Notes under the pieces: generated by a model
Seen by the model: only the letters and a program-made list of their open reading frames with translations
What the model was told of the DNA's origin: nothing
Databases searched by the model: none
In this document: positions 1 through 11,312 of the stretch, in pieces
Numbering within the stretch: position 1 is the first letter of the stretch
Layout of the letters: each line of letters starts with the position of its first letter
Translations under genes and position numbers: made by a program
From: an uncultured Psychroserpens sp.
Lineage (GTDB): Bacteria > Bacteroidota > Bacteroidia > Flavobacteriales > Flavobacteriaceae
Length of the DNA stretch: 64,000 bases
Reading direction: 5' to 3'
Assembly: GCF_947501425.1 (NCBI RefSeq)
Contig: NZ_CANMVN010000009.1
Span: forward strand, 1 to 64,000

Positions 1-369
1 CCTGTCGGTCCAAAATTTAGTGGCATTGGAGGTTGCTCGATTAAACATTTCGAGCAACATCAAATTCATTACCTTATTATTATATGAAAAACTCCTAAAA
101 TTAAGCCTGACCTGTCGGTCCAAAATTTAGTGGCATTGGAGGTTGCTCGATTAAACATTTCGAGCAACATCAAATTCATTACCTTGTTATTATATGAAAA
201 ACTCCTAAAATTAAGCCTGACCTGTCGGTCCAAAATTTAGTGGCATTGGAGGTTGCTCGATTAAACATTTCGAGCAACATCAAATTCATTACCTTGTTAT
301 TATATGAAAAACTCCTAAAATTAAGCCTGACCTGTCGGTCCAAAATTTAGTGGCATTGGAGGTTGCTCG
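1..369. repeat. 110-bp tandem repeat array made from the 3' end of the DUF3467 gene
   Basis: Three complete 110-bp units start at 1, 111 and 221, and a 39-bp partial unit lies at 331-369. The complete units differ at a single site (A at 76, G at 186 and 296), so the expansion is recent. The partial unit is the authentic 3' end of the minus-strand DUF3467 gene; each full unit therefore carries the last codons and stop of that gene plus about 60 bp of flank. Each full unit has a perfect 9-bp inverted repeat (32-40 with 50-58 in unit 1) around a 9-nt loop. The array reaches the window edge and may continue to the left. Confidence 0.95.
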
Positions 370-635
370 TAATCTTTGATTTCACCATGAGCCTTTTCAA
401 ATCGTTTAATATTATCGCCAAGTGCTTTTAATAAGCGCTTTGAGTGCTGTGGTGTTAAAATTATTCTGGACTTAACTTTACTTTTAGGAGTTCCAGGCAT
501 AATACTTACAAAATCGATTACAAATTCAGAAACCGAATGATTTATAATTGCCAGGTTAGAATAGGTACCTTCTGCAATTTTTTCATCCAATTCAATATTG
601 ATTCCTGGTTTCTTATTTTTATTTTCTTCAGCCAT
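321..635 (-). CDS. DUF3467 family protein
   Basis: A 104-residue cytoplasmic protein of unknown molecular function. The central segment around EGTYSNLAIINHS and the block SRIILTPQHSKRLLKAL are the recognisable conserved parts of DUF3467. The family commonly follows rpoC in Bacteroidota, as here, but a terminator lies between them, so it probably has its own promoter in 640-690; I could not assign the boxes. The start is the ATG giving MAEENKNKK. The last 15 or so codons lie in the tandem array, so the 3' end of this gene was the source of the repeated unit. The stop (TAA) sits at the join with the last full unit. Length is normal for the family. Confidence 0.88.
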   Translation of the reverse strand: MAEENKNKKPGINIELDEKIAEGTYSNLAIINHSVSEFVIDFVSIMPGTPKSKVKSRIILTPQHSKRLLKALGDNIKRFEKAHGEIKDYEQPPMPLNFGPTGQA

Positions 636-693
636 TTCAAATGTATTTATGTTTCCGAGATATCGAAAACGTATTAATTAATATCTGTTATTA

Positions 694-729
694 AAAAAGC
701 CTTCAAACAATTAATGTATGAAGGCTTTT
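694..729 (-). terminator. Intrinsic terminator downstream of rpoC
   Basis: Arms GCCTTCA (699-705) and TGAAGGC (719-725) form a 7-bp stem. The minus-strand transcript then enters a run of T (the A run at 693-698). It closes the rpoBC transcription unit. T residues at 726-729 also flank it on the plus strand. Confidence 0.8.
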
Positions 730-747
730 ACTTTATTAGTTACTATG

Positions 748-790
748 CCTAGTGCCTTCGCTAAAAGTATAGCTACACATGGGCACTGGA
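748..790. repeat. Imperfect palindromic element after rpoC
   Basis: AGTGCC (751-756) and GGCACT (782-787) face each other, with a smaller GCTA/TAGC pair inside. The core resembles the element at 63001-63056 (a CATGT, a GCT and a TTTAGCG block in the same order on the minus strand), which suggests one dispersed palindrome family. It lies directly after the rpoC stop. Confidence 0.4.
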
Positions 791-800
791 ATGAGAACTA

Positions 801-3800
801 TTAGTTATAGTTCATCTCTTCTTTTGCTTTCATCATCTCATTAAATTCCTCTTTAGAACCTACAATGATGTTATCAAATTTTCTAACACCTGTTCCAGCT
901 GGAATTCTATGACCAACGATTACATTCTCTTTTAATCCTTCAAGATCATCTACTTTAGCATTTACAGCAGCTTCATTAAGTACCTTTGTTGTTTCCTGGA
1001 AGGATGCAGCAGAGATAAATGATTTTGTTTGTAATGATGCTCTTGTAATACCTTGTAAGATAGGAGTTGCTGTAGCTGGTTGCGCGTCACGTGCAGTAGC
1101 TAAAGCTTTATCCTCTCTACGCAATATAGAGTTCTCATCTCTCAGTTCTCTTGATGTTAGGATCTGACCTGCTTTTAAATTCTCAGAATCTCCAGCATCT
1201 TCAACCACTTTCATTCCGAAGATTTTGTCGTTTTCTTCAATGAAATCTGATTTGTGGACTAACTGATCTTCTAGGAAAATAGTATCTCCAGAATCAATGA
1301 TTTTCACTTTTCGCATCATTTGTCTAACAACAACCTCAAAGTGCTTATCATTAATCTTCACACCTTGTAGACGATATACTTCTTGTACTTCGTTTACTAA
1401 GTATTGCTGAACAGCAGCAGGACCTTTGATATTTAGGATATCATTAGGTGTAATAGAACCATCAGATAATGGCATACCAGCTTTCACATAATCATTTTCC
1501 TGAACAAGGATTTGATTAGATAATTTCACTAAGTATTTCTTAATCTCACCTAACTTAGATTCAATGATAATTTCACGATTACCTCTTTTGATTTTTCCGA
1601 ATGACACCACACCATCAATCTCACTAACTACAGCAGGATTAGAAGGGTTACGTGCTTCGAACAACTCAGTTACACGAGGTAAACCACCAGTAATATCACC
1701 AGCTTTAGCAGACTTACGAGGAATTTTAACTAAGATCTTACCAACCTTAATTTTCTCTCCGTCATCAATCATAAGGTGAGCTCCTACAGGTAAGTTGTAT
1801 GAACGTATTGTTTCTCCTTTAGAATCTTCAATATGAAGTGTAGGAATTAATTTCTTGTTTCTAGATTCAGAAATTACTTTCTCTTGGAAACCTGTTTGTT
1901 CATCAATTTCTACTTGATAAGTAACCCCTTGTTCAATATTTTCATACTTCACCTTACCAGCAAATTCTGAAATAATTACACCGTTATAAGGATCCCACTG
2001 ACAGATTGTGTCTCCAGTCTTCACTTTATCACCTGGCTTAACATAGATGAATGATCCATAAGGGATATTATTTGTGCTTAAGGTAATACCAGTTTTAGCA
2101 TCTACTAATTTCAATTCTGAAGTACGAGAGATAACAACATCTACTTCTTTTCCTTCATTATCAGTACTCTTAACAGTCTTTAAATCTTCGATTTCAGCAA
2201 CACCATCAAACTTCACAACTAATTTATTCTCTTCTGAAATGTTACCTGCAATACCACCAACGTGGAATGTACGTAGTGTTAACTGAGTTCCTGGCTCACC
2301 AATAGATTGGGCAGCAACAACACCAACAGCTTCACCTCGTTGTACCATTTTACCAGTAGCAAGGTTACGACCGTAGCACTTAGAACAAATCCCTTTTTTA
2401 GCTTCACAAGTTAATGCTGAACGTACTTCAACAGCATCTAAAGGAGATGCTTGGATACGTTTAGCAATAGCATCATCAATATGACCACCTGCTTCAACTA
2501 ATAACTCTTCAGTAATTGGATCAAACACATCGTTTAATGATGTACGACCAACAATTCTAGCCTCAAGAGTCTCGATAACTTCTTCATTTTTCTTAAGAGG
2601 ATTGACTTCAATTCCTCTTAAAGTTCCACAGTCTTCAGTGTAAATAATTACATCTTGAGACACATCAACCAAACGACGCGTTAAGTAACCTGCATCGGCA
2701 GTTTTAAGTGCAGTATCGGCAAGACCTTTACGTGCACCGTGAGTTGAGATAAAGTATTCTAAGATCGATAACCCTTCTTTAAAGTTAGAAAGAATCGGGT
2801 TTTCAATAATTTCTCCACCACCTGCATTAGATTTCTTAGGCTTCGCCATTAATCCACGCATACCAGTTAACTGACGAATCTGTTCTTTAGATCCACGAGC
2901 TCCAGAATCAAGCATCATAAATACTGAGTTGAATCCTTGTTGATCCTCACGAATACGTTTCATGGATAACTCTGTTAACTCGGCATTGGTAGATGTCCAG
3001 ATATCAATAACTTTATTGTATCGTTCGTTGTTAGTAATAAGTCCCATGTTATAGTTACCCAATACTTCATCAACTTCTTTATTAGCATCGTCAATCATTG
3101 TATGCTTTTCCTGAGGAATGATAATATCACCTAAACTAAATGATAAACCACCTTGGAATGCAAACTTGTATCCTAATGTTTTTATTTCATCTAAGAATGC
3201 AGCAGTTTCTGGTACACTAGTCACTTTTAGGATACCATGAATAATATCTCTTAATGACTTTTTAGTTAATACCTCATTGATGTATCCTGCTGCTGCAGGT
3301 ACTTTTTCGTTAAAAAGCACTCGTCCTACAGTAGTTTCAATGATTTGAGTTGTTAGTTCTCCCTCTTCATTGAAATCCTGAGTTCTTACTTTTATACCAG
3401 CATTTAAGTCAACTTTTTTCTCATTGTAAGCAATAGTTACTTCTTCAGGAGAATAAAACGTTAAGCCTTCTCCTTTAACTGTATAATCCTTATCCGTTTT
3501 ACGATGCTTAGTCATATAATAAAGACCAAGTACCATATCCTGAGAAGGTACTGTTACAGGAGATCCATTAGCTGGGTTTAAAATATTGTGAGACGCTAAC
3601 ATTAATAGTTGCGCTTCTAAAATTGCTTCAGGACCTAAAGGTAAATGCACAGCCATCTGATCACCATCAAAATCGGCATTAAATGCAGTACACACTAATG
3701 GGTGCAACTGAATTGCTTTACCTTCAATCAGTTTTGGCTGAAATGCCTGAATACCAAGCCTGTGTAATGTAGGAGCACGGTTTAGTAATACTGGATGTCC

Positions 3801-5102
3801 TTTAAGAACATTCTCTAAGATATCCCAAACTACAGGCTCTTTTCTATCTATAATTTTCTTTGCAGATTTTACAGTTTTTACTATACCTCTTTCTATTAAT
3901 TTTCTAATGATAAAAGGCTTGTAAAGTTCTGCTGCCATATTTTTAGGCAATCCACATTCAAACAATTTCAATTCTGGTCCAACAACAATTACCGAACGTG
4001 CAGAGTAATCAACACGTTTACCAAGTAAGTTTTGACGGAAACGACCTTGCTTACCTTTTAATGAATCGGATAAAGATTTTAATGGTCTATTAGAATCAGT
4101 CTTAACTGCTGAAGCTTTACGTGTGTTGTCAAACAATGAATCTACTGATTCCTGTAACATACGTTTCTCATTACGCAGAATAACTTCAGGAGCTTTGATT
4201 TCAACTAAACGCTTTAAACGGTTATTACGAATAATAACACGACGATATAAATCATTTAAATCAGATGTTGCAAAACGTCCACCATCTAAAGGTACTAATG
4301 GTCTTAATTCTGGCGGAATAATTGGAATAGCCTTCATGATCATCCACTCTGGCTTATTCTCTCTATTAGCATTAGAATCTCTAAATGCTTCAACAACCTG
4401 TAAACGTTTTAATGCTTCAGTTTTACGTTGTTTTGATGTTTCAGTATTTGCTTTGTGACGCAGTTCAAAAGATAATTCGTTTAAGTCGATTCTTGATAAG
4501 AGTTCGATCAAACATTCTGCACCCATTTTAGCGATAAACTTATTTGGGTCTGTATCCTCTAAATGTCTGTTTTCCTGCGGAAGCGTTTCCATGATATTTA
4601 GATACTCCTCTTCCGTTAGGAAATCCATTTTTTGTAATGGTTCTCCTTCAGCATTTTTAGCTTCACCTGGTTGAATAACCACATAGCGTTCGTAATAGAT
4701 AATCATATCTAAACGCTTAGAAGGTAAACCGAGTAAGTATCCTATTTTATTTGGTAACGAACGGAAGTACCAGATGTGAGCAACAGGCACAACAAGATTG
4801 ATGTGTCCTACTCTATCACGACGTACTTTCTTTTCTGTTACTTCAACACCACAACGATCACATACGATTCCTTTGTAACGTATTCTCTTATATTTACCAC
4901 AAGCACATTCAAAATCCTTAACAGGACCAAAAATACGCTCACAGAATAAACCATCTCGTTCTGGTTTATGTGTTCGATAATTAATAGTTTCAGGTTTCAA
5001 AACCTCACCACGAGATGCTGCTAAAACAGATTCTGGAGATGCTAAACCAATTGAGATTTTATTAAATCTCTGTACTGTATTCTTATCTTGTCTTCTTGCC
5101 AT
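801..5102 (-). CDS. rpoC: DNA-directed RNA polymerase subunit beta'
   Basis: This is the 1433-residue catalytic subunit of RNA polymerase. The N-terminal zinc-binding cysteines are Cys66, Cys68, Cys81 and Cys84. The active-site magnesium loop NADFDGDQM is at residues 475-483 with Asp477, Asp479 and Asp481. The second zinc site lies in the segment [13 protein letters not shown], and the sequence [16 protein letters not shown] follows it. It starts with ATG 77 bp after the rpoB stop and is the last gene of the rplKAJL-rpoBC unit. The gene is full length and intact. The C-terminal tail is short, as usual in Bacteroidota. Confidence 0.99.
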   Translation of the reverse strand: MARRQDKNTVQRFNKISIGLASPESVLAASRGEVLKPETINYRTHKPERDGLFCERIFGPVKDFECACGKYKRIRYKGIVCDRCGVEVTEKKVRRDRVGHINLVVPVAHIWYFRSLPNKIGYLLGLPSKRLDMIIYYERYVVIQPGEAKNAEGEPLQKMDFLTEEEYLNIMETLPQENRHLEDTDPNKFIAKMGAECLIELLSRIDLNELSFELRHKANTETSKQRKTEALKRLQVVEAFRDSNANRENKPEWMIMKAIPIIPPELRPLVPLDGGRFATSDLNDLYRRVIIRNNRLKRLVEIKAPEVILRNEKRMLQESVDSLFDNTRKASAVKTDSNRPLKSLSDSLKGKQGRFRQNLLGKRVDYSARSVIVVGPELKLFECGLPKNMAAELYKPFIIRKLIERGIVKTVKSAKKIIDRKEPVVWDILENVLKGHPVLLNRAPTLHRLGIQAFQPKLIEGKAIQLHPLVCTAFNADFDGDQMAVHLPLGPEAILEAQLLMLASHNILNPANGSPVTVPSQDMVLGLYYMTKHRKTDKDYTVKGEGLTFYSPEEVTIAYNEKKVDLNAGIKVRTQDFNEEGELTTQIIETTVGRVLFNEKVPAAAGYINEVLTKKSLRDIIHGILKVTSVPETAAFLDEIKTLGYKFAFQGGLSFSLGDIIIPQEKHTMIDDANKEVDEVLGNYNMGLITNNERYNKVIDIWTSTNAELTELSMKRIREDQQGFNSVFMMLDSGARGSKEQIRQLTGMRGLMAKPKKSNAGGGEIIENPILSNFKEGLSILEYFISTHGARKGLADTALKTADAGYLTRRLVDVSQDVIIYTEDCGTLRGIEVNPLKKNEEVIETLEARIVGRTSLNDVFDPITEELLVEAGGHIDDAIAKRIQASPLDAVEVRSALTCEAKKGICSKCYGRNLATGKMVQRGEAVGVVAAQSIGEPGTQLTLRTFHVGGIAGNISEENKLVVKFDGVAEIEDLKTVKSTDNEGKEVDVVISRTSELKLVDAKTGITLSTNNIPYGSFIYVKPGDKVKTGDTICQWDPYNGVIISEFAGKVKYENIEQGVTYQVEIDEQTGFQEKVISESRNKKLIPTLHIEDSKGETIRSYNLPVGAHLMIDDGEKIKVGKILVKIPRKSAKAGDITGGLPRVTELFEARNPSNPAVVSEIDGVVSFGKIKRGNREIIIESKLGEIKKYLVKLSNQILVQENDYVKAGMPLSDGSITPNDILNIKGPAAVQQYLVNEVQEVYRLQGVKINDKHFEVVVRQMMRKVKIIDSGDTIFLEDQLVHKSDFIEENDKIFGMKVVEDAGDSENLKAGQILTSRELRDENSILRREDKALATARDAQPATATPILQGITRASLQTKSFISAASFQETTKVLNEAAVNAKVDDLEGLKENVIVGHRIPAGTGVRKFDNIIVGSKEEFNEMMKAKEEMNYN

Positions 5103-5179
5103 AATAACTTTATAGTCTTTAGTCTTCAGTCTTCAATACACAGCATGTAACTGTGCATTGTTGACTGCTTACTATTTTT

Positions 5180-8100
5180 TTATTCTTCTAATCTAATATC
5201 TAATCCTAACCCTTTCAATTCGTGCATAAGTACGTTGAAAGATTCAGGTAGTCCTGGTTCTGGCATTGGCTCTCCTTTTACGATAGCTTCGTAAGTTTTA
5301 GCTCTACCTATAACATCATCAGATTTTACTGTTAAGATCTCACGTAGTGTACTTGATGCTCCATAAGCTTCAAGTGCCCAAACCTCCATCTCACCAAAAC
5401 GCTGACCACCAAATTGTGCTTTACCACCTAATGGTTGTTGTGTAATTAATGAGTAAGGTCCGATAGAACGTGCGTGCATCTTGTCGTCAATCATGTGACC
5501 TAATTTAATCATGTAAATCACACCTACTGTAGCTGGTTGATCAAAACGATCTCCTGTTCCACCATCATATAAGTATGTATGACCAAATCTTGGTACACCT
5601 GCTTCATCTGTAAATTCATTGATCTGATCTAGTGTAGCACCATCAAAAATTGGTGTAGCATAAGTACGACCTAATTTTTGTCCAGCCCAACCTAGAACAG
5701 TTTCATAGATTTGTCCGATATTCATACGTGATGGTACACCTAACGGATTCAATACGATATCAACTGGTGTTCCATCCTCAAGGAATGGCATATCTTCCTG
5801 ACGAACGATACGTGCAACAATACCTTTGTTACCATGACGTCCTGCCATTTTATCACCAACTTTCAGTTTACGTTTCTTAGCAACATAAACTTTAGCTAAT
5901 TTGATAATACCAGCTGGTAATTCATCTCCTACAGAAATTGTAAACTTCTCACGACGCAATGATCCTTGAAGATCATTTTCCTTGATCTTGTAGTTGTGAA
6001 TTAAATCAGCAACTAACGTATTTAAGTGATCATCGGTTGTCCATGTTCCTGAAGTTAAATGCGTGTAATCATCTACAGCATTTAACATCTTAAGAGTGTA
6101 TTTCTTTCCTTTAGGAATGATTTCCTCACCTAAGTCATTATAAATACCCTGAGCAGTTTTACCATTTACAAGAGCAAATAGTTTTTCAACTAAAACAGCT
6201 TGTAAATCATCAAACTTCTTGTAATAGATATTTTCTAATGCTTCAATATCTTCTTTATCTTTTGCTCTCTTACGCTTATCTTTAATTGCTCTTGAGAATA
6301 ATTTCTTCTCAATAACAACACCGTGTAATGAAGGAGATGCTTTCAAAGATGCATCTTTAACATCACCTGCTTTATCACCAAAGATGGCACGTAGTAATTT
6401 TTCTTCTGGTGTTGGATCAGATTCTCCTTTAGGTGTAATCTTACCAATAAGAATATCTCCTGGTTTAATCTCAGCACCAATTCTAATCATACCATTCTCA
6501 TCAAGGTCTTTAGTTGCCTCTTCAGAAACGTTTGGAATATCATTGGTTAATTCTTCGTTACCTAATTTGGTATCTCTAACTTCTAATGAATACTCGTCAA
6601 TATGAATAGATGTAAATATATCGTCACGAACTACTTTTTCTGAAATTACGATTGCATCCTCAAAGTTGTAACCTTTCCATGGCATGAATGCCACTTTCAT
6701 ATTACGACCTAAAGCTAGCTCTCCATTTTCAGTAGCATAACCTTCACAAAGCACCTGACCTTTTTTCACCTTGTCACCTTTTTCTACGATAGGCTTTAAG
6801 TTAATAGATGTACCTTGGTTGGTCTTTCTAAATTTTACTAATGGATAAGTTTTGGTATCACTATCAAAACTAACCATAGCTTCTTCTTCTGTACGTTCGT
6901 ATTTAATGGTAATTTCGTTTGCATCAACATACTCAACAACACCATTTCCTTCAGCATTAATTAGTACTCTAGAATCTGATGCTACTTGACGCTCAAGACC
7001 AGTTCCAACTATTGGAGCCTGAGGGCGTAATAAAGGTACTGCCTGACGCATCATGTTAGATCCCATTAATGCACGATTGGCATCATCATGCTCTAGGAAC
7101 GGAATCAACGATGCCGAAATAGATGCAATCTGGTTAGGTGCAACATCTGTGTAATGAATATCTTTTGGGTCCATTACAGGGAAATCACCTTCCATACGAG
7201 CAATGATCTTATCTTCAAGAATCTTTCCTTTATCATCAACACGAATATTCGCTTGTGCAATCAACATGTCTTCCTCTTCTTCAGCACTTAGGTATGTTGG
7301 TGAATTCTTGATATCTACAACTCCTCTTTCTGCTTTTCTATAAGGCGTTTCAATGAATCCCATTGAATTTACTTTAGCATAAACAGATAAAGATGAAATT
7401 AATCCAATGTTTGGTCCTTCAGGAGTTTCAATTGGACATAATCTTCCGTAGTGAGTATAGTGAACATCACGAACCTCGAAACCGGCACGTTCTCTGGATA
7501 AACCTCCAGGTCCTAAAGCTGATAAACGACGTTTGTGAGTAATCTCTGCTAATGGATTGGTTTGATCCATGAACTGAGATAACTGGTTTGTTCCGAAGAA
7601 TGAATTAATAACAGACGATAAGGTCTTAGCATTAATTAAATCTATTGGTGTAAACACTTCATTATCACGAACGTTCATTCGTTCACGAATGGTACGCGCC
7701 ATACGAGCTAAACCAACACCAAACTGAGAAGATAATTGCTCACCTACTGTACGTACACGACGGTTAGATAAGTGATCAATATCATCAATCTCTGCCTTAG
7801 AGTTAATTAACTCAATCAAGTATTTTATGATGGTAATGATATCTTCTTTGGTAAGTACTTGCTTATCCATTCCGATATCTAAACCTAATTTTTTATTCAT
7901 TCTATAACGACCTACTTCACCTAGAGAGTAACGTTGGTCTGAGAAGAATAATTTGTCAATGATACCACGCGCTGTTTCCTCATCTGGCGGCTCAGCATTA
8001 CGCAATTGACGGTAAATATGTTCAACAGCTTCTTTTTCAGAGTTTGTTGGATCTTTTTGTAATGTATTATGAATAATTGCGTAATCTCCTTGCTGTGATG

Positions 8101-8992
8101 TTTCTTTGTGTAATAAAATAGTTTTAACACCAGCCTCAAGAATTTCTTCAATATTATCTTTGTCTATAACAGTGTCACGATCTAATACGATTTCGTTACG
8201 TTCAATAGATACTACTTCTCCTGTATCTTCATCAACAAAATCTTCATGCCATGTATTCAATACACGAGCAGCAAGCTTACGATCGATTACTTTTTTAAGT
8301 CCAGATTTAGATACCTTAACTTCTTCAGCAAGGTCAAAAATCTCTAGGATATCTTTATCACGCTCAAACCCGATAGCTCTAAAAAGTGTAGTTACAGGTA
8401 ATTTTTTCTTTCTGTCAATGTAAGCATACATGACCTGATTGATATCTGTAGCAAATTCAATCCAAGATCCTTTAAAAGGGATAACCCTTGCAGAGTACAA
8501 TTTAGTACCATTGGCGTGGAATGACTGACTAAAGAATACACCAGGAGATCTGTGTAATTGTGAAACAACTACACGCTCTGCACCATTGATACAGAAAGTT
8601 CCGCTAGGAGTCATGTAAGGGATTGTTCCTAAGTATACGTCTTGAACAATCGTCTCAAAGTCTTCATGTTCTGGATCTGTACAGTACAGTTTTAAACGTG
8701 CTTTTAGTGGCACACTGTATGTTAGTCCTCTTTCGATACATTCTTCAATTGTATATCTAGGTGGATCAATAAAATAATCCAAGAACTCTAATACAAATTG
8801 GTTTCGAGTATCTGTAATTGGAAAGTTTTCCATGAAGGTATTATAGAGCCCTTCATTTCCTCTTTCTTCTGATTTTGTCTCTAACTGGAAAAAATCCTGG
8901 AAGGATTTAATTTGAATATCCAAGAAATCTGGGTACTCAGTTCTGTTTACTATGGAAGAGAAATTTAATCTTTCAGCTGTATTTGCTAACAT
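5180..8992 (-). CDS. rpoB: DNA-directed RNA polymerase subunit beta
   Basis: A 1270-residue subunit that forms the other half of the polymerase active-site cleft. Recognisable parts include the rifampicin-pocket segment with [17 protein letters not shown] and [19 protein letters not shown], the catalytic-region motif [12 protein letters not shown], and the C-terminal segment [20 protein letters not shown]. The rifampicin-pocket residues look wild type on reading. It is co-transcribed with rpoC (77-bp gap). The 125-bp gap from rplL holds two hairpins that could adjust the ratio of polymerase to ribosomal protein. No frameshift or truncation is seen. Confidence 0.99.
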   Translation of the reverse strand: MLANTAERLNFSSIVNRTEYPDFLDIQIKSFQDFFQLETKSEERGNEGLYNTFMENFPITDTRNQFVLEFLDYFIDPPRYTIEECIERGLTYSVPLKARLKLYCTDPEHEDFETIVQDVYLGTIPYMTPSGTFCINGAERVVVSQLHRSPGVFFSQSFHANGTKLYSARVIPFKGSWIEFATDINQVMYAYIDRKKKLPVTTLFRAIGFERDKDILEIFDLAEEVKVSKSGLKKVIDRKLAARVLNTWHEDFVDEDTGEVVSIERNEIVLDRDTVIDKDNIEEILEAGVKTILLHKETSQQGDYAIIHNTLQKDPTNSEKEAVEHIYRQLRNAEPPDEETARGIIDKLFFSDQRYSLGEVGRYRMNKKLGLDIGMDKQVLTKEDIITIIKYLIELINSKAEIDDIDHLSNRRVRTVGEQLSSQFGVGLARMARTIRERMNVRDNEVFTPIDLINAKTLSSVINSFFGTNQLSQFMDQTNPLAEITHKRRLSALGPGGLSRERAGFEVRDVHYTHYGRLCPIETPEGPNIGLISSLSVYAKVNSMGFIETPYRKAERGVVDIKNSPTYLSAEEEEDMLIAQANIRVDDKGKILEDKIIARMEGDFPVMDPKDIHYTDVAPNQIASISASLIPFLEHDDANRALMGSNMMRQAVPLLRPQAPIVGTGLERQVASDSRVLINAEGNGVVEYVDANEITIKYERTEEEAMVSFDSDTKTYPLVKFRKTNQGTSINLKPIVEKGDKVKKGQVLCEGYATENGELALGRNMKVAFMPWKGYNFEDAIVISEKVVRDDIFTSIHIDEYSLEVRDTKLGNEELTNDIPNVSEEATKDLDENGMIRIGAEIKPGDILIGKITPKGESDPTPEEKLLRAIFGDKAGDVKDASLKASPSLHGVVIEKKLFSRAIKDKRKRAKDKEDIEALENIYYKKFDDLQAVLVEKLFALVNGKTAQGIYNDLGEEIIPKGKKYTLKMLNAVDDYTHLTSGTWTTDDHLNTLVADLIHNYKIKENDLQGSLRREKFTISVGDELPAGIIKLAKVYVAKKRKLKVGDKMAGRHGNKGIVARIVRQEDMPFLEDGTPVDIVLNPLGVPSRMNIGQIYETVLGWAGQKLGRTYATPIFDGATLDQINEFTDEAGVPRFGHTYLYDGGTGDRFDQPATVGVIYMIKLGHMIDDKMHARSIGPYSLITQQPLGGKAQFGGQRFGEMEVWALEAYGASSTLREILTVKSDDVIGRAKTYEAIVKGEPMPEPGLPESFNVLMHELKGLGLDIRLEE

Positions 8993-9031
8993 CGATGAAC
9001 GAGATTTTGATTAAAAAAAATAACTAGTTTA

Positions 9032-9095
9032 TTTGTGTACCTTTTTATACACAAAAGGGTTTAGGTCATTCCGAGCGTTTCGGAAGACCTAAACC
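9032..9095 (-). promoter_or_regulatory. Two consecutive hairpins in the rplL-rpoB gap (candidate attenuator or processing site)
   Basis: The first hairpin read by the minus-strand transcript pairs 58-67 with 86-95 of the 9000s (10 perfect base pairs) and continues through 69-74 with 80-85 past one bulged base. The second pairs TTTGTGTA (9032-9039) with TACACAAA (9048-9055). There is no long T tract after either, so complete termination is unlikely. Position and strength suggest partial attenuation or RNA processing. Confidence 0.6.
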
Positions 9096-9117
9096 ATAAT
9101 TTGTAGGTTTGTTAAGC

Positions 9118-9495
9118 TTACTTAAGCTCAACCTCTGCTCCTGCTTCCTCTAATTGAGATTTTAGAGCTTCAGCTTCGTCTTTAGCAACACCTTCTTTGA
9201 TAGCACTTGGTGCTTCGTCTACTAAACCTTTAGCTTCTTTTAATCCTAAACCAGTTAATTCTTTAACTAATTTTACAACAGCTAATTTAGAACCACCTGC
9301 TGCTTTAAGGATTACGTCGAATTCTGATTTTTCCTCAGCTGCGTCTCCACCTGCTGCTGCTCCACCTGCTGCTACTGCTACTGCTGCTGCTGCTGGTTCG
9401 ATACCATATTCGTCTTTTAATATTGTAGCTAATTCATTAACTTCTTTTACTGTTAAATTAACTAATTGTTCTGCGAAATCTTTTAAATCTGCCAT
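9118..9495 (-). CDS. rplL: 50S ribosomal protein L7/L12
   Basis: The 125-residue stalk protein, present in several copies per ribosome, recruits translational GTPases. It shows the N-terminal dimerisation segment, an Ala/Gly-rich hinge at about residues 35-53 and the globular C-terminal domain with [20 protein letters not shown]. It follows rplJ by 59 bp as in nearly all bacteria and shares its transcript. The strong downstream hairpins may separate its expression from rpoBC. Length is typical. Confidence 0.99.
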   Translation of the reverse strand: MADLKDFAEQLVNLTVKEVNELATILKDEYGIEPAAAAVAVAAGGAAAGGDAAEEKSEFDVILKAAGGSKLAVVKLVKELTGLGLKEAKGLVDEAPSAIKEGVAKDEAEALKSQLEEAGAEVELK

Positions 9496-9554
9496 TTCTA
9501 TCGTTTTTAATAATTTTAATAAAATATAATTTGTTTAAGTGCGTACTTATTTGA

Positions 9555-10076
9555 TTATCCTTCTTTTTCGGATAATGTTTTGATAATACCTGCTAAGGTT
9601 CCACCACCTGATTTAAGTGCTGAAATAACATTCTTAGCTGGCGACTGTAATAATGTTACAATCTCTCCGATCAATTCTTCTTTAGACTTGATATCAACTA
9701 ACATGTCTAATTGATCGTCTCCTAAGTAAATAGCTTCCTCAATAAAAGCACCTTTTAATAAAGGTTTCTCAGATTTTTTACGGAAGGCTTTTATTACCTT
9801 AGCTGGAGCATTACCAGTTTCAGAATACATTACAGAGGTATTACCTTTTAAAACTGTTGGAAGGTCTCCGAAATCTCTATCAGAAGCTTCCATAGCTTTA
9901 GTTAATAATGTATTTTTTACTACATTTAATTTTACGTCTGCTTTATAACAGGCACGACGTAAAGCTGAAGTGCTACCTGCATTTAATCCAGAAATATCTG
10001 TTAAATAGATATTAGCATTATCTGCTAACTGAGCAGTTAACTCTTCAATTACTTGTGATTTTTCTTCTCTTGTCAT
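9555..10076 (-). CDS. rplJ: 50S ribosomal protein L10
   Basis: The 173-residue base of the ribosomal stalk: its N-terminal domain binds 23S rRNA and its C-terminal helix carries L7/L12 dimers. The N terminus MTREEKSQVIEELTAQL and the segment LRRACYKADVKLNVVKNTL are typical. It lies between rplA (19-bp gap) and rplL in the standard order. L10 (with L7/L12) is an autogenous regulator in other bacteria; whether it acts so here cannot be judged from the sequence. Confidence 0.99.
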   Translation of the reverse strand: MTREEKSQVIEELTAQLADNANIYLTDISGLNAGSTSALRRACYKADVKLNVVKNTLLTKAMEASDRDFGDLPTVLKGNTSVMYSETGNAPAKVIKAFRKKSEKPLLKGAFIEEAIYLGDDQLDMLVDIKSKEELIGEIVTLLQSPAKNVISALKSGGGTLAGIIKTLSEKEG

Positions 10077-10095
10077 AATATTAAAGTTTAACTAC

Positions 10096-10785
10096 TTATG
10101 CGAATTTAACATCAATTGCGATACTTGGACTCATAGTACTTGACATGAATATACTTTTCATGTATACACCCTTAGCAGCAGTTGGTTTTAATTTGTTTAA
10201 AGTGGTTAACAATTCCATTGCATTGTCCTTGATTTTATCAGCACTAAATGATGCTTTTCCAATTGGAGCGTGTACAATTCCTGTTTTATCGACTTTAAAA
10301 TCAATCTTACCAGCTTTAACTTCAGATACTGCTTTAGCAACATCCATTGTTACTGTTCCTGTCTTTGGGTTTGGCATAAGACCTCTTGGTCCTAATACTC
10401 TACCTAATGGACCTAGTTTACCCATGATAGCTGGCATGGTAACGATAACGTCAACATCTGTCCAACCACCTTTGATTTTCTCTAGGTATTCATCTAATCC
10501 TACGTAATCAGCACCTGCTGCTTTAGCTTCCTCTTCTTTATCAGGAGTTACTAATGCTAGTACTTTCATGTCTTTACCTGTTCCGTGTGGAAGAGATACT
10601 ACACCTCTTACCATTTGATTTGCTTTACGAGGATCAACTCCAAGTCTAACTGCTAAATCAACAGAGGCATCAAACTTTGTATACGTAATTTCTTTTAATA
10701 GTGCTGAAGCTTCTTCTATAGAATATAATTTATTCTTCTCGACTTTTGCTAAAGCGTCTTTTCTCTTTTTTGTTATTCTTGCCAT
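10096..10785 (-). CDS. rplA: 50S ribosomal protein L1
   Basis: The 229-residue L1-stalk protein, involved in release of deacylated tRNA from the E site. The conserved sequence [20 protein letters not shown] is present near the middle. It begins 12 bp after rplK, and L1 represses the rplKA transcript in other bacteria. Length and ends are normal. Confidence 0.99.
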   Translation of the reverse strand: MARITKKRKDALAKVEKNKLYSIEEASALLKEITYTKFDASVDLAVRLGVDPRKANQMVRGVVSLPHGTGKDMKVLALVTPDKEEEAKAAGADYVGLDEYLEKIKGGWTDVDVIVTMPAIMGKLGPLGRVLGPRGLMPNPKTGTVTMDVAKAVSEVKAGKIDFKVDKTGIVHAPIGKASFSADKIKDNAMELLTTLNKLKPTAAKGVYMKSIFMSSTMSPSIAIDVKFA

Positions 10786-10797
10786 TTCAAAAACTTT

Positions 10798-11238
10798 TTA
10801 GTTAGGTGCTTCTCCACCTTTAACTGTGATTCCCATTGATCTTGCAGTTCCTGCAACCATCTTCATTGCAGAGTTCACATTAAATGCATTCAAATCTTGC
10901 ATTTTGTCTTCTGCAATAGCTTTCACTTGATCCCAAGTTACTTTAGCTACTTTCTTTCTGTTCGGTTCACCAGATCCTTTTTTTACTTTGGCCGCTTCCA
11001 ATAATTGTACAGCAGCTGGAGGAGTTTTAATAACAAAGTCGAAAGACTTGTCTTTGTAAACTGAAATTACAACTGGAAGAACTTTACCAGGCTTATCCTG
11101 AGTTCTGGCGTTGAATTGTTTACAAAATTCCATGATATTAACTCCAGCAGCTCCTAAAGCGGGTCCAACCGGTGGCGACGGATTCGCTGCACCTCCCCGA
11201 ACTTGTAATTTAACTACTTTACCTAATTCTTTTGCCAT
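10798..11238 (-). CDS. rplK: 50S ribosomal protein L11
   Basis: The 146-residue protein of the GTPase-associated centre, needed in other bacteria for RelA activation. The proline-rich N-terminal segment [15 protein letters not shown] and the C-terminal rRNA-binding part with [25 protein letters not shown] are clear. It is 74 bp downstream of nusG, a gap that contains a small hairpin with a T run, so this junction may be a control point. Confidence 0.99.
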   Translation of the reverse strand: MAKELGKVVKLQVRGGAANPSPPVGPALGAAGVNIMEFCKQFNARTQDKPGKVLPVVISVYKDKSFDFVIKTPPAAVQLLEAAKVKKGSGEPNRKKVAKVTWDQVKAIAEDKMQDLNAFNVNSAMKMVAGTARSMGITVKGGEAPN

Positions 11239-11277
11239 TTTAAAAATTTTAGTTTTGTATATCTTTCATTGTGGAAG

Positions 11278-11304
11278 CAAAAAAGACATACTATCTATGT
11301 ATGT
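11278..11304 (-). promoter_or_regulatory. Small hairpin plus T run between nusG and rplK
   Basis: ACATAC (11286-11291) pairs with GTATGT (11299-11304) around a 7-nt loop. On the minus-strand transcript it is followed by CTTTTTTGC. The stem is short and AT-rich, so it could at most be a weak terminator or attenuator before rplK. Confidence 0.4.
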
Positions 11305-11312
11305 AACAATTA

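Noticed and set aside
1-369. The array as a CRISPR
   Set aside because: There are no variable spacers; the whole 110-bp unit is repeated and derives from a gene end.
9197-9529. Open frame antisense to rplL
   Set aside because: Low-complexity Ala/Thr/Pro shadow of the Ala-rich hinge of L7/L12.
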